DNA of 64,000 nt from UBA9926 sp038131595 (GCA_038131595.1 JAYPPR010000008.1:620001-684000), one strand, 5' to 3'; positions 38,902 through 49,072 are shown, numbered from the stretch's first letter. Notes: generated by a model not told the origin, from the sequence alone. Numbers and translations: made by a program.

Positions 38902-41175
38902 CTAGCCTGGAATCAACTGATCGGGATTGTCAGCAGGCGACAATTCCGTTAAATCGCTCTCGACGACGATATCCTCTGCCAAATGAAATTCACCGCTTAG
39001 TCGAAGATCGCGTGAAGAAGCGGCCAGATAAACCGTATAGGACCCAGCGTCGGCGATCCAGGCCGCTTGATCATCATAAAAAGAAGCCAGTGCTCTCGCG
39101 TCAAGGAGCATTGTCAACGTCTCAGCGCCACCAGGTTGAAGGGTCCCTGTCTTTGCAAAGCCTTTGAGCTCTCGAACCGGCTTGTGTTGTTTATGGCTCG
39201 GAGCCGAAAGATACAGTTGCACGGATTCCTTGCCAGCGACGTTGCCAGTATTCGTCACCGTCACAGACACACGAACCACCCTATTGAAATGCTCATCACT
39301 CAGCACAAGGTCCGAGTATTCGAAAGTGGTGTAAGAGAGACCAAAGCCAAAAGGATAAAGGGGGGCGACCCCAAAGGCGTCATAGTACCGATAGCCCACA
39401 TAGATCCCTTCTGCATAGGTGACTTCTGCAGGTTTCGCCACCATCAGGCCCCCTGCAAAGACTTGGCCCTCTCCGTCAAGCTCAATACCAGGAAAGTGCT
39501 CCGCCGACGGCACATCTTCATAACGAACAGGAAACGTGGTCGGCAACTTACCGGAAGGGTTCACGTCACCGAGCAATACGTCAGCGACGGCGTGACCTGC
39601 CTCTTGACCACCCATCCAAGGCAGCACAATTGCATCGACCTTGTCTTCCCAACTTGCGACTTCAATCACATTCCCGCTATTGATCACCATGACCACAGGT
39701 TTGCCCGCCGCGTGAAAGGCTCGAGACACGGCATCAATCATGGTTTGCTCGGCAAGGGTTAGGTAAAAGTCGCCCTCGAGCGAGCGGTCCTGGAACTCTC
39801 CAGAATCTCTACTTAACGTGATCATTGCCAAGTCATTGTCCGCGACCGCGCGTTCAAGACACTGCTCGCTAAGCGGCATCTCCGGAATTGACGGCGCTAA
39901 CTCAAAGAACATTCTCTTCTTCGGCAGTTTGGCTTTCTCTTCCGCCTCGTAAGTCGCGTACATCTCGCTGAGCGTTGCATCCAAACGAATGCCCCGGGCT
40001 TCGAGCCCCTCTACCAGTGACACCGTGTACGCCTCGTTGACATCGCCGCTTCCTACGCCGCCGGCGATAAAGTCATACGAGCCCGTGCCAAACGCAGCGA
40101 CTCGCGCAGTGGACGACATGGGCAAGGTTGCCGATGCATTTTTGAGCAGCACCACGCCATCCGCAGCTGCCTGCCTGGCATGGCGAGCATTAGCCGGCAA
40201 ATCCGGTGTATCAGTCCGCAAGTGGTCATTGGCCGTGAGCGATCGAAATACCACGTCTAAAATGAATCGTACATTGCGATCCAGCACCGCCTCATCAAGA
40301 TCACCGCAGTCGAGTGCAGTCCGAATGGCCTCAGTCCGCTCGGGCATCCCTGGCATGAGCAGCTCGTTTCCCGCTTTCATTTGGGCGACTGCGTCGTACC
40401 CTCCGAACCAGTCAGTCATGACGACGCCATCGAAACCCCACTCATGACGCAGCACATCAATCAGCAGCCGTTCATGCTCCGAGACGGTTGTTCCGTTCAC
40501 CTGATTGTAGGAACTCATTACCGACCAAGGCTTTGAGGATTTGACCGCAATCTCGAATCCCCTCAGATAAATTTCCCGAAGGGCCCGTTCACTCACTTTG
40601 GTATCCACCGTGACCCGATTGGTTTCCTGATTGTTCGCGACGTAATGCTTGATGGTCGCCCCCACTCCTTCGGCTTGGATGCCATCGACCGTTGCGGCTG
40701 CAAGCGTGCCCGAGAGGAAGGGATCTTCCGAGAAATACTCATAATTCCGACCCCCTAATGGGTCCCGATGAATATTCATCCCAGGAGCGAGCCAAAGATC
40801 GACCCCGTACTCTCTTGCCTCGTGACCCACCGAGTGCCCAAACGCGTTTAGCAGATCAACATCCCAGGTAGAGGCGAGTGCTGTCGCGATGGGGAAGGCT
40901 GTCGCGTAATACTTGCGATTATGACCTGGCCGATCGGGCCAGATACGCAGTCCGGCAGGGCCATCAGCTAGCACGATGGACGGAATATTGAGCCTGGGAA
41001 CAGGATAGGTGTAGCCAGCCGCACCAGGGACGGTTTCAAACGCTTCGGGTTGCGAAAAATTGAGATTAAAGCCCAGTCCACTGACCAGGTTCACCTTCTC
41101 CTCTGCCGTTAACTGGGCGAGCAACGCCTCAACCTTTTCAGCCCTGGCGCGCGCTGCTTGATCGTCTACCGTCAT
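38902..41175 (-). CDS. Glycoside hydrolase family 3 (beta-glucosidase-like)
   Basis: A 757-residue protein, started at the ATG behind AAGGGGAG (MTVDDQAARARAEKVEALL). The GH3 order is clear: TIM barrel with LADGPAGLRIWPDRPG and IKHYVANNQETNR, the nucleophile Asp in VVMTDWFGGYD (residue 255 from this start), an alpha/beta sandwich (IVLPWMGGQEAGHAVADVLLGDVNPSGKLPTTFP, its first twenty residues being diagnostic), and a C-terminal fibronectin III-like domain. No signal peptide is evident, so it may be cytoplasmic. It lies between two sulfatase genes, which suggests work on a sulfated glycan. Confidence 0.93.
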   Translation of the reverse strand: MTVDDQAARARAEKVEALLAQLTAEEKVNLVSGLGFNLNFSQPEAFETVPGAAGYTYPVPRLNIPSIVLADGPAGLRIWPDRPGHNRKYYATAFPIATALASTWDVDLLNAFGHSVGHEAREYGVDLWLAPGMNIHRDPLGGRNYEYFSEDPFLSGTLAAATVDGIQAEGVGATIKHYVANNQETNRVTVDTKVSERALREIYLRGFEIAVKSSKPWSVMSSYNQVNGTTVSEHERLLIDVLRHEWGFDGVVMTDWFGGYDAVAQMKAGNELLMPGMPERTEAIRTALDCGDLDEAVLDRNVRFILDVVFRSLTANDHLRTDTPDLPANARHARQAAADGVVLLKNASATLPMSSTARVAAFGTGSYDFIAGGVGSGDVNEAYTVSLVEGLEARGIRLDATLSEMYATYEAEEKAKLPKKRMFFELAPSIPEMPLSEQCLERAVADNDLAMITLSRDSGEFQDRSLEGDFYLTLAEQTMIDAVSRAFHAAGKPVVMVINSGNVIEVASWEDKVDAIVLPWMGGQEAGHAVADVLLGDVNPSGKLPTTFPVRYEDVPSAEHFPGIELDGEGQVFAGGLMVAKPAEVTYAEGIYVGYRYYDAFGVAPLYPFGFGLSYTTFEYSDLVLSDEHFNRVVRVSVTVTNTGNVAGKESVQLYLSAPSHKQHKPVRELKGFAKTGTLQPGGAETLTMLLDARALASFYDDQAAWIADAGSYTVYLAASSRDLRLSGEFHLAEDIVVESDLTELSPADNPDQLIPG

Positions 41176-41803
41176 CTTCTCTCCCCTTATTCCCAATTAG
41201 TCCGCCTCGCTTTCTACATTCAGCCCGAATGACTCAGCTGGCGTGACACAGCTCATGTGGTTCAGCTCGAGCAGCTCAACTCGTGTAACTCAGCTCTACT
41301 AGCAGGGTTGCGCGAATCCGGCTAGTCATCTTCGAGCCTTGGACACCGCTCACCATGGATCGTTTGAGTTCAACCATCCTCCAAACCCTTTTTGCATCCA
41401 AGGATGCCTTACTGGTTCAGCATGAGGATCCATCCCGCAGAGCGCAAGCCGAGAACAAGAAACCACGGTATTACTCTGCGTCGAACCACACCCTTTGTAT
41501 CAACTTTCCACCCGCTTTTTTCCACCCGCTTTCCTCGCTTTCAACTCGCAGCACCCTGCGACGAATCGCGCCGAGGCTCACCTTACTATCTGCCCTGCCC
41601 GACGCTTTGCCACACTCCGAGTCGTCGTGCCCACGCTCAGCAAAGCCATGGGTGTTCGGCGCCTCTCAGCCCATTCAGCCTATTGTCGGCCCAATGATTC
41701 CACGTTACTTTCGGATCGAATGCTACGCGCAATATTGCAACCCTACATTCCAAAAGGAATCCCTTTGAGAAACGATGAATCGAAATGCCGGCCTATCGCC
41801 ATC
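41176..41803. other. Intergenic region between divergent GH3 and sulfatase genes
   Basis: About 630 bp. A stretch at about 41228-41300 is rich in CAGCTC and CTCAGCT words, forming an irregular AGCT-rich cluster. Open frames here run into the sulfatase frame but carry no family sequence. Promoters for both flanking genes should be inside. Confidence 0.4.
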
Positions 41804-43541
41804 ATGAGTTGGCTCCTAAGATTACTCGCGCTGGGAACCTTTGCGCCCTTTGTTGCCGCTGAATCTCATCCGCCAAATATCGTGCTGATTGTTGCCGAGG
41901 ATATGGGGCTTCGAGTGGGGGCATACGGCGACGAAGTCGCAAGAACACCCAATATTGACCACTTGGCTAACGAGGGGGTTCGCTTTACCCACACCTTTGC
42001 CGCTGCAGGCGTTTGCGCGCCTAATCGGTCTGCTCTAATCACGGGCGTCTATCCCCAGTCTATGGGGACTCAGCAGATGCGAACCTCACAGATGAAATAC
42101 GAGGCAGTCCCTCCAGCTAGCGTCAAAGCGTTTCCAGAACTCTTACGACTCGCGGGATACGCGACGGCCAACACGACCAAAACCGACTATCAATTCGGCG
42201 AGCCGTTCACGATCTGGGATGCCGATGTGAATAAGTCGTTTACGGCACCTGAAGATCTTGCCTTGTGGCGACATCTCCCCCCCGGTCAGCCCTTTTTCGC
42301 CATGTTTAATCTGGCCACAACCCATGAGAGTCGATTGGTTGATGCGTCCACCCAACCCACCAAACGACAGCCATGGGTCGCGCCGCTCATGAAGGCAGTT
42401 TTAGGGTTCAGGCGCGAACATATTCCGGCCATCACCGACCCGAATTCGGTCACAGTGCCGCCGTACTATCCCGACACGGCCGATGTGAGGGGCTCTATTG
42501 CCCAGATGTACAACAACATTCACTACGTCGATCAGCAGACGGGCACGATCATTAACAACCTGATGGAAGACGATCTGCTCGATAACACCATCATCTTGTG
42601 GACCACTGACCATGGCGATGGGTTTCCCCGCGCCAAACGCTCGATCTACGATTCAGGCATTCATGTGCCGCTAATCATTCGCGACCCTTTTCGAATGAGA
42701 CCGGGCACAGTCGATGAGCGTCTCGTTTCATTTGTTGATATCGCGCCAACCATCCTCCAGATGGCCGGTGCTCCTATTCCGAGCTTCATTCAAGGTAGAA
42801 GCATCCTGATCGATGACCCACGAACGGCTGTTTTCGCAGGTCGCGACAGGATGGATGAAACCTGGGACTGGCAACGGGCCGCGCGAGACAAACGATTCAA
42901 ATACATTCGCAATTACCGGCCTGAACTCGCCTACTTCAGGCCGCTCGCATTTCGAGACATGTTTCCCATCATGCGGAGATTGTGGGCCGATCACCGCGCC
43001 GGAACCCTAACGCCGGTGCAAGCGAGGTACTTTAGCGCGCCCCGACCAGTCAACGAACTATATGACGTGATTGCGGACCCACACGAGGTGAATAATCTTG
43101 CCGAATCTCCAGCGCACGCAGCGGACCTCAAGCGGTTGAGTACGGCCATGGATGAGTGGATTGAGCGAGTGGGTGACCTCAGCCAAATTTCTGAGGAGGA
43201 GATGATCGAGTCCATGTGGCCTGGTCGTATCCAGCCTCGCACCGGTACGCCCTCTTTTTTGAGCGACCCCTCAAGGTATCACTATTCACAGTGAGACTGA
43301 GGGCGCATCCCTCGGCTACCAAGTCCTGCCGACTGAGCAACCCAATCATTGGTTGATTTACCGTGACCCCATCGTCTTATCCCCGGGGCAAACCCTTCGA
43401 GCCAAGGCCATCCGCTACGGTTATGCGGAAAGCGATGTAGCAGCGCTAGGCTCATTCACATTCAGCGGAATAGCTCCCCGCATCGAGACAACATGGCGCA
43501 GCACTATGCCAGTTATCGAGCCGTGATCGATCCTCACTGAA
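41804..43541 (+). pseudogene. Second type I sulfatase, C-terminus displaced by a one-base frameshift
   Basis: From ATG 41804 the protein has a signal peptide (MSWLLRLLALGTFAPFVAAE) and a sulfatase domain with CAPNR at 71-75 as the formylglycine motif, IVLIVAEDMG for the metal site and ILWTTDHGDG further on. The frame stops at 43294. Removing one C from the CCCC run at 43267-43270 gives SFLSDPQGITIHSETEGASL and about 80 more residues to a stop at 43541. That tail (SETEGASLGYQ, PGQTLRAKAIRYGYAES) is the usual chitobiase-like C-terminal element of secreted hydrolases. It sits opposite the GH3 gene. The break may be an assembly error. Confidence 0.8.
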
Positions 43542-43616
43542 CGCAAATCGCTTGGCGTTCACCTCATGTCTGCTAGGATGGCGCGCATTCCATCAACCTC
43601 GCCACAGGAGAATCCG

Positions 43617-44939
43617 TTGTCTCAAACCCCTCGCCAGATTCTTGATCAAGAGCCAATGGGGCGATTTCAAATCATCGCGGTCACCATTTGTATCTGCCTC
43701 TACGCCATCGATGGGTTCGACGTTCTCTCCATTAGTTTTGCGGCACCGGGCATAGCGGAGGAATGGGGTATTAATCGAGCCGTGCTCGGCATCGTTTTAT
43801 CCATGGAACTCATCGGTATGGCGCTCGGATCCATTGTGATTGGCCCCATCGCCGACCGTTGGGGGCGCCGGCCTACGATTCTCCTTTGCTTGGTGATCGT
43901 CTCTCTAGGGATGGCTGCAGCCAGTACCGCGAGCAGTGTTCCAGTGCTTGCCGCATACCGACTAGGCACTGGGCTTGGCATCGGCGGCATGCTAGCTGCA
44001 ACCAGCGCAATGACCGCTGAATATGCGAGCGCCCGCTTTCGCCAATTGAGCGTGATTCTGATGGCAGGGGGCTACCCTGTAGGCGTCGTTATCGGTGGCT
44101 CGATTGCTTCTCAGCTCTTAGTGTCATACGACTGGCGAGCGGTGTTTTTGTTTGGCGCCGCAGCATCTGCACTCTTCATCCCCATTGTTTGGCTAGCCCT
44201 GCCTGAAAGCATTGATCACTTAAGCCAGAAACGACCAGAGAATGCGCTGACGAGAATCAACGCGATACTAAAGCGAATGGGCCACCAACAGGTGAGCGAG
44301 CTCCCCAATATTGAGCAGCCGACCGCTTCGCTGACCAGATTACTGGCACCCAACCTGAGAAAGACCACGCTACTCCTGATCCTTGCCTACTTCGTTCACA
44401 TCATGACGTTTTATTTCATCTTGAAATGGATTCCAAAAGTGGTTGCAGATATGGGGTTTCATCCCTCAGAGGCAGGGGGCGTGCTGGTGTGGGCCAACGT
44501 TGGCGGCGTCCTTGGCTCGGTTCTCATCGGTCTGCTCACCCAACGATTCAAATTATGGTCTCTGCTACTCGGTGCTCTAGCTGGGTCCGCCGTCTGCGTC
44601 ATTCTTTTTGGCCAAGGGCAAGCGGACCTCGTTCGCCTATCCATCGTGGCTGCCGCAGCGGGGTTCTTCACAAATGCCGCAATCGTTGCCATGTACGCTA
44701 CGTTTGCCGACGTTTTTCCGACCGAATTACGCGCTGGCGGCACTGGTCTTGTGATCGGGTTCGGGCGCGGGGGCGCAGTGCTTGGACCCATTGTGACGGG
44801 ATTTCTCTTTCAGGCTGAATTCGGGTTAAGCACGGTAGCAGTGCTGATGTCGCTCGGCTCACTCATTGCTGCTTTTGCTATATTCCTGCTTCGCAGCGAA
44901 ATTGTGCGCGCCACCGAGCGACACCACGAGTCGCCCTAG
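43617..44939 (+). CDS. MFS transporter, aromatic acid:H+ symporter-like
   Basis: About 440 residues with 12 membrane segments. I choose the TTG at 43617 because AGGAG lies six bases upstream; an in-frame ATG at 43566 has no such site. DGFDVLSISFAAPGIAEEWG in TM1 and ADRWGRRPTILLCLVIVSLG after TM2 are typical of the AAHS group (benzoate, 4-hydroxybenzoate and similar acids). It is 75 bp past the reconstructed sulfatase end and could import an acid released by nearby enzymes. Substrate is inferred from family only. Confidence 0.85.
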   Translation: MSQTPRQILDQEPMGRFQIIAVTICICLYAIDGFDVLSISFAAPGIAEEWGINRAVLGIVLSMELIGMALGSIVIGPIADRWGRRPTILLCLVIVSLGMAAASTASSVPVLAAYRLGTGLGIGGMLAATSAMTAEYASARFRQLSVILMAGGYPVGVVIGGSIASQLLVSYDWRAVFLFGAAASALFIPIVWLALPESIDHLSQKRPENALTRINAILKRMGHQQVSELPNIEQPTASLTRLLAPNLRKTTLLLILAYFVHIMTFYFILKWIPKVVADMGFHPSEAGGVLVWANVGGVLGSVLIGLLTQRFKLWSLLLGALAGSAVCVILFGQGQADLVRLSIVAAAAGFFTNAAIVAMYATFADVFPTELRAGGTGLVIGFGRGGAVLGPIVTGFLFQAEFGLSTVAVLMSLGSLIAAFAIFLLRSEIVRATERHHESP

Positions 44940-45095
44940 CCAAAATGATCCATCGTCGCCCAACACTGGCTTCCGGAATGCAATGAGGTAATGCCTTAAA
45001 ACCTTTAAATCCCCCTCGCCCTGAAATCGGTCCAGGCTTTGAGAAATGCCAGCGTTACCGCTATGGTGATGAAGACTAGTTAACAGGGGAACTCT

Positions 45096-46289
45096 ATGTC
45101 TGGCCCACTCGAAGGCATCAAAGTCATTGATGTATCAGCCGTTGTCTCTGGCCCACTCGCCGCAATGATTCTCGGGGATCAAGGCGCAGACGTCATCAAG
45201 GTTGAGCCCCCCGGCATTGGCGAGGTCGTGCGGCTACCCAACTTCGAAAGAGGCGGCCTCACCTCACTATTTATCAACTGCAATCGAAACAAACGAGGTG
45301 TGGCACTCGATCTTTCAAAGCCAGATGGCGTCGAAGTGATGTATGAAATGATCAAAACCACGGATGTCTTTATCCAGAACTGGCGCCCTGGCGCTGCCGA
45401 CCGACTCGGGTTGGGCGAAGCCAAACTTCGAGAGATCAACCCCAATCTCATTTATTGCTCGATTTCAGGCTTTGGGCCGAGTGGTCCCTACTCCGATCGT
45501 CGAGTGTACGATCCAATCATTCAGGGTCTGACGGGTCATCCAGCCATTCAGATGAGTCAAGATTTCCCTATCCCTGATTTGGTTCGTCACATTGTTGCGG
45601 ACAAATCGACGTCCTACACCGCAGCGCAAGCCATTACAGCCGCGCTGTTCGCGAGGGATCGCGGAGCAGGCGGACAGCATATTGAGGTGCCGATGATCGA
45701 TGCCTCGCTCGCTTTTTTCTGGCCTGATGGAATGATTCGGCACACGCTGGAAAATACTGAGGAGTTGCCCGGCAATTCGCTCTACGAAACCTACCGGTTG
45801 TGGCACACGCAAGACGGTCAAATCATTTATTTCACCGCCTCTCAGGTCGAACATGAGGGGCTCTTTAACGCGCTCGGGCACCCTGAGTGGATTACTGATC
45901 CTCGCTTTGCAACGACCGAATCGAGGATGGTCCCAGAAAACGCTGAAGCACTCGGCGCATTGATCGATGAAGCACTGAGGGCCAGCCCAACGGACGAACT
46001 GCTCGAAAAAATGCAAGCCAACGATGTGCCCAGCGGCAGAGTGCTTGGCCTTGAGGAAATTTTCGAAGATCCGCAAATCGTCCATAACGAAACCATCCTT
46101 GAGTTCAATCACCCCACGGCTGGGAAGTATCACCAAGCCAAACCTGCCGCGCGATTTCATTCAACTCCTCAGGACCCGCGGAAGCGTATGCCGCCGCTCC
46201 TGGGAGAGCACACCGAAGAAGTGTTACTTGAGACGGGCTTCAGTGCTGAGAAAATAGAGGCGCTACGCGAGCAGGGGATCGTGCCCTAG
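45096..46289 (+). CDS. Class III CoA-transferase (CaiB/BaiF family)
   Basis: A 397-residue protein with a GGGGA site before its ATG. LEGIKVIDVSAVVSGPLAAM, DQGADVIKVEPPGIGEVVRL and CSISGFGPSGPYSDRR are family motifs, and GGQHIEVPMIDASLAFFWPD keeps the catalytic Asp. It is close in length and pattern to the enzyme at 28.9-30.1 kb (both continue FFxPDG after the Asp), suggesting paralogues. It follows the MFS gene by about 155 bp, so transport and CoA activation of the same acid is a reasonable guess. Confidence 0.92.
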   Translation: MSGPLEGIKVIDVSAVVSGPLAAMILGDQGADVIKVEPPGIGEVVRLPNFERGGLTSLFINCNRNKRGVALDLSKPDGVEVMYEMIKTTDVFIQNWRPGAADRLGLGEAKLREINPNLIYCSISGFGPSGPYSDRRVYDPIIQGLTGHPAIQMSQDFPIPDLVRHIVADKSTSYTAAQAITAALFARDRGAGGQHIEVPMIDASLAFFWPDGMIRHTLENTEELPGNSLYETYRLWHTQDGQIIYFTASQVEHEGLFNALGHPEWITDPRFATTESRMVPENAEALGALIDEALRASPTDELLEKMQANDVPSGRVLGLEEIFEDPQIVHNETILEFNHPTAGKYHQAKPAARFHSTPQDPRKRMPPLLGEHTEEVLLETGFSAEKIEALREQGIVP

Positions 46290-46310
46290 GGGTTAGGTCA
46301 ATGCTTCAGC

Positions 46311-46391
46311 GCGGTTAGCGGTTAGCGGTTAGCGGTTAGCGGTTAGCGGTTAGCGGTTAGCGGTTAGCGGTTAGCGGTTAGCGGTTAGCGC
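46311..46391. repeat. Perfect heptanucleotide tandem repeat (GGTTAGC, 11 copies)
   Basis: Eleven uninterrupted copies of GGTTAGC run from 46313 to 46389, with GC on each side that extends the phase. The array begins 24 bp after the stop of the CoA-transferase gene. Perfect copies of this length are prone to slippage, so copy number probably varies between strains or is misassembled. Confidence 0.95.
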
Positions 46392-46820
46392 ACGTTGCCA
46401 TTCCAGATGGACATCATGGAAGCGTTTGCCGCTACCGTGCCCGAGAGACATCCCTGCCCTCTCTGCCCTTAGTCAGACACGCGGACGAACCCCAACCATT
46501 TGTGCAGCAATTCCTCTGAAACACACAGGATCTGCGCTTGATCCTATGAGAGGCCGAGCGGGCGAAGGGTCATGGTCTACCCCCTAAACACCATTGTTGA
46601 CGCAGCACGCTGAAATAGACGCACCCCTACAACCAAACGCTTCAAGCTCCGACCGGCAAGAATCGAAGAGATCAATCGCTTTTGGGGTTGGCCCTTCCGT
46701 CGATACTAGACCCCGCTTAATCGCCCTCGAAAGCCGGTTCATCTTAAATCGCATGACCAGGCCTCGCGCTCTTGTGCCCCAGGCCTAAACTCTCTTTTTT
46801 TCTTCAAAGAGTGAGCCACC
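46392..46820. other. Intergenic region upstream of the GAPDH pair
   Basis: About 430 bp without a convincing gene. CTCTTT and AAAGAG, separated by a T-rich loop, lie at about 46791-46810 just before the start of the GAPDH-like gene and could form a leader hairpin. The promoter of the GAPDH pair is expected here. Confidence 0.4.
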
Positions 46821-47846
46821 ATGGATCAGGTACGAAGCCGGCCCACCATCAAATTGGGCTTGATGGGCTTTGGTCAGATTGGTCGAATGATCTATCAACT
46901 GGCTCAACACCAGCCGGATATCGAGATCACTGCGATTGCGGACATCGGTGAACCTCACATCTTGTGTTACCTCCTTCAAGCGGAATTGGATGATCCAGCG
47001 TCTTTCCGTATTGAGGGAAATTATCTAGTCAGTCCACGTTACCGATCTCGGATGCTCCGAACTGACTCACCGGGGGAGGTGCCCTGGGACACCTTTGGTG
47101 TGGACTTGGTGATTGAGGCTACCGGTCAATTCAGGGACCGTGCTTCCCTTGAAGCCCATTTGCATGCCGGCAGTCCACGGGTGCTTGCACGAACGCTCCC
47201 CACAGAACTCATCGACCGAATCATCGTTCCTGGCATCAACGAATCCAGCATTAATCCTCACGACCGAATCATTTCGGCGGGGTCGGCAACTTTCGGTGCT
47301 GCCGCGCTGCTCCTTCAGGCAGTCACCGAAGTCGCACCGGTCGACAGCGTCAGCATTACTTCGATTCACTCGTATTCAAGCGATCAACCCGTACAAGATT
47401 ACGCCGGTAGTGACTACCGAAGGAGCCGCTCTGCCGCAGAAAATATCATTCCCAATACCCACGAGGCGGGGAATTGGTTGCCCAACCTTCTCCCGCACTT
47501 AGAGGGCCGAGTTACCACCTCAGCGCTCAACGTACCCATTCAGCGCGGAAGCCTCCTTGATATATCGCTGGCGTTTAGTGACGACTCCATCACGGTTGAC
47601 GCCGTGAACGATGCGATTCGCAGCGCCTCTCACTCGCGACCTGAACTCGTCCAAGTCAGCGAAGACCCGATCGTGTCCTCTGATGTCATTGGTCAATCGT
47701 GCACGGTGCTATTTGACGCACCGGGGACGATCAAAGCAGGCAGCCGGATGATTAAGTTGCTCGGTTGGTACGAAAACTTGGGTCACGCCGCTAGGCTGCT
47801 TGATGTGGCCCGGCTGTATACAGAATTGGAGGCGGCAGGCGTATGA
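46821..47846 (+). CDS. GAPDH-family protein lacking the catalytic cysteine (pseudoenzyme)
   Basis: A 341-residue protein with the full GAPDH layout: GFGQIGR at 16-22 for NAD, IEATGQFRDRASLEAHLHAG, IHSYSSDQ with the conserved His183, RRSRSAAENIIP and a C-terminal WYENLGHAARL. The active-site loop, normally SNASCTTNCLAP, reads SAGSATFGAAAL, with Ala156 where the thiol should be, and the phosphate site STGAAKA is THEAGNW. It should therefore not catalyse the normal oxidation. The gene overlaps the canonical GAPDH gene by four bases, so the two proteins are made together and could form mixed tetramers or a regulatory partner. The family match is certain; the role is inference. Confidence 0.85.
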   Translation: MDQVRSRPTIKLGLMGFGQIGRMIYQLAQHQPDIEITAIADIGEPHILCYLLQAELDDPASFRIEGNYLVSPRYRSRMLRTDSPGEVPWDTFGVDLVIEATGQFRDRASLEAHLHAGSPRVLARTLPTELIDRIIVPGINESSINPHDRIISAGSATFGAAALLLQAVTEVAPVDSVSITSIHSYSSDQPVQDYAGSDYRRSRSAAENIIPNTHEAGNWLPNLLPHLEGRVTTSALNVPIQRGSLLDISLAFSDDSITVDAVNDAIRSASHSRPELVQVSEDPIVSSDVIGQSCTVLFDAPGTIKAGSRMIKLLGWYENLGHAARLLDVARLYTELEAAGV

Positions 47847-48841
47847 GAGTAGCCATTAATGGATTCGGACGAATTGGCCGAGCGGTCTTCCGCATCCTGG
47901 AGAGCAGACCAGATATCGATGTCGTCGCCATCAACGACCTGTTTGACCCGAACGCCCTCCGATATCTTCTGAACTACGACACTGTCATGGGTCCCTTTGG
48001 CGCAGCCGTCGAAGTCGCGGACGGCGCATTATGTACGCCAAACACTCGCGCCAAACTGTTGGCCGAACCTTCACCGCTGTCGCTCCCGTGGGCTGAATTG
48101 GCCATCGATGTCGTCGTCGAAGCCACTGGAATTTTCCGGCACCGAGAACAGCTCGAGGCCCATCTCTCGGCAGGTGCCAAGCGCGTTGTACTGACCGTAC
48201 CCGCTGCCGATGACATTGATTACACGGTCGTCCTCGGTGTTAACGATGATGGTCTCCTGCCCGAACATCAAATTATTTCTAATGCTTCCTGCACCACCAA
48301 TTGCCTGGCACCGATGGCGAAGGTGCTGAACGATACCTTTGGGATTGCCGAGGGCGTTATTAATACCGTTCACGCTTACACCAATGACCAACGACTTGCT
48401 GACGTGCCACATTCTGATTGGCGGCGATCGCGTGCAGCAGCAGAAAATATCATTCCCACCTCCACTGGCGCAGCAAAAGCCGTCGGTGAAGTGCTCCCTG
48501 ATCTCGCTGGACGGCTACACGGCATTGCCGCAAGGGTCCCCGTGCCAGACGGATCAGTAGTCGATCTGTTCGTAGAGCTCGAGACTGCGGTTACGGCAGA
48601 AGACATTCATCAGGCCGTGCGCTGCGCTGCGAGCACACCCGCGTTAGCCGGCATCCTGGAATATAGCGACGTACCGATTGTTTCATCGGACATTATCGGC
48701 AACGCCCATTCGTCCATTTACGACAGTGGCTTTACGGCCGTTTCCCAAAAACGCTACGTTCGAGCGCTTAACTGGTACGACAACGAATGGGGGTACTCAA
48801 GTCGAGTCTGCGATCTGCTGGGCGTCATCGACCGCTGGTAA
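47843..48841 (+). CDS. gap: Glyceraldehyde-3-phosphate dehydrogenase, type I
   Basis: A 332-residue classic GAPDH: NGFGRIGR at 6-13, Asp32 in VVAINDLFD indicating NAD preference, SNASCTTNCLAP with the catalytic Cys150, His177 in VHAYTNDQ, STGAAKAVGEVLP for phosphate, and WYDNEWGYSSRV near the end. It oxidises glyceraldehyde 3-phosphate to 1,3-bisphosphoglycerate in glycolysis or the reverse in gluconeogenesis. It is the second gene of the overlapping pair. No pgk, fba or tkt is nearby, unlike the common epd-pgk-fba layout. Confidence 0.95.
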   Translation: MRVAINGFGRIGRAVFRILESRPDIDVVAINDLFDPNALRYLLNYDTVMGPFGAAVEVADGALCTPNTRAKLLAEPSPLSLPWAELAIDVVVEATGIFRHREQLEAHLSAGAKRVVLTVPAADDIDYTVVLGVNDDGLLPEHQIISNASCTTNCLAPMAKVLNDTFGIAEGVINTVHAYTNDQRLADVPHSDWRRSRAAAENIIPTSTGAAKAVGEVLPDLAGRLHGIAARVPVPDGSVVDLFVELETAVTAEDIHQAVRCAASTPALAGILEYSDVPIVSSDIIGNAHSSIYDSGFTAVSQKRYVRALNWYDNEWGYSSRVCDLLGVIDRW

Positions 48842-49072
48842 TCCAGAGCCCCAACCACCTCACTTCCAGAATCGCAGACAGCCGCGAGGATGCTCGTCAC
48901 TCGGGCCTGTCGTTTTGATTGCTATACAAAACGCCGGATGATCTAGGCCGCCTGCTCGCTGCCTAGACAGTTCGCAGCACTTGCAAAGGGGGCTGTGTGC
49001 CACCACTTGCGTGATCGCCGATCACTTAAATCGCTGCGGCATTGATTAAGTTAGTTGAGGCTGAGAGGCTAA

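Noticed and set aside
41355..41803. N-terminal extension of the second sulfatase from 41495
   Set aside because: The signal peptide begins at 41804, and the upstream codons show no conserved sequence.
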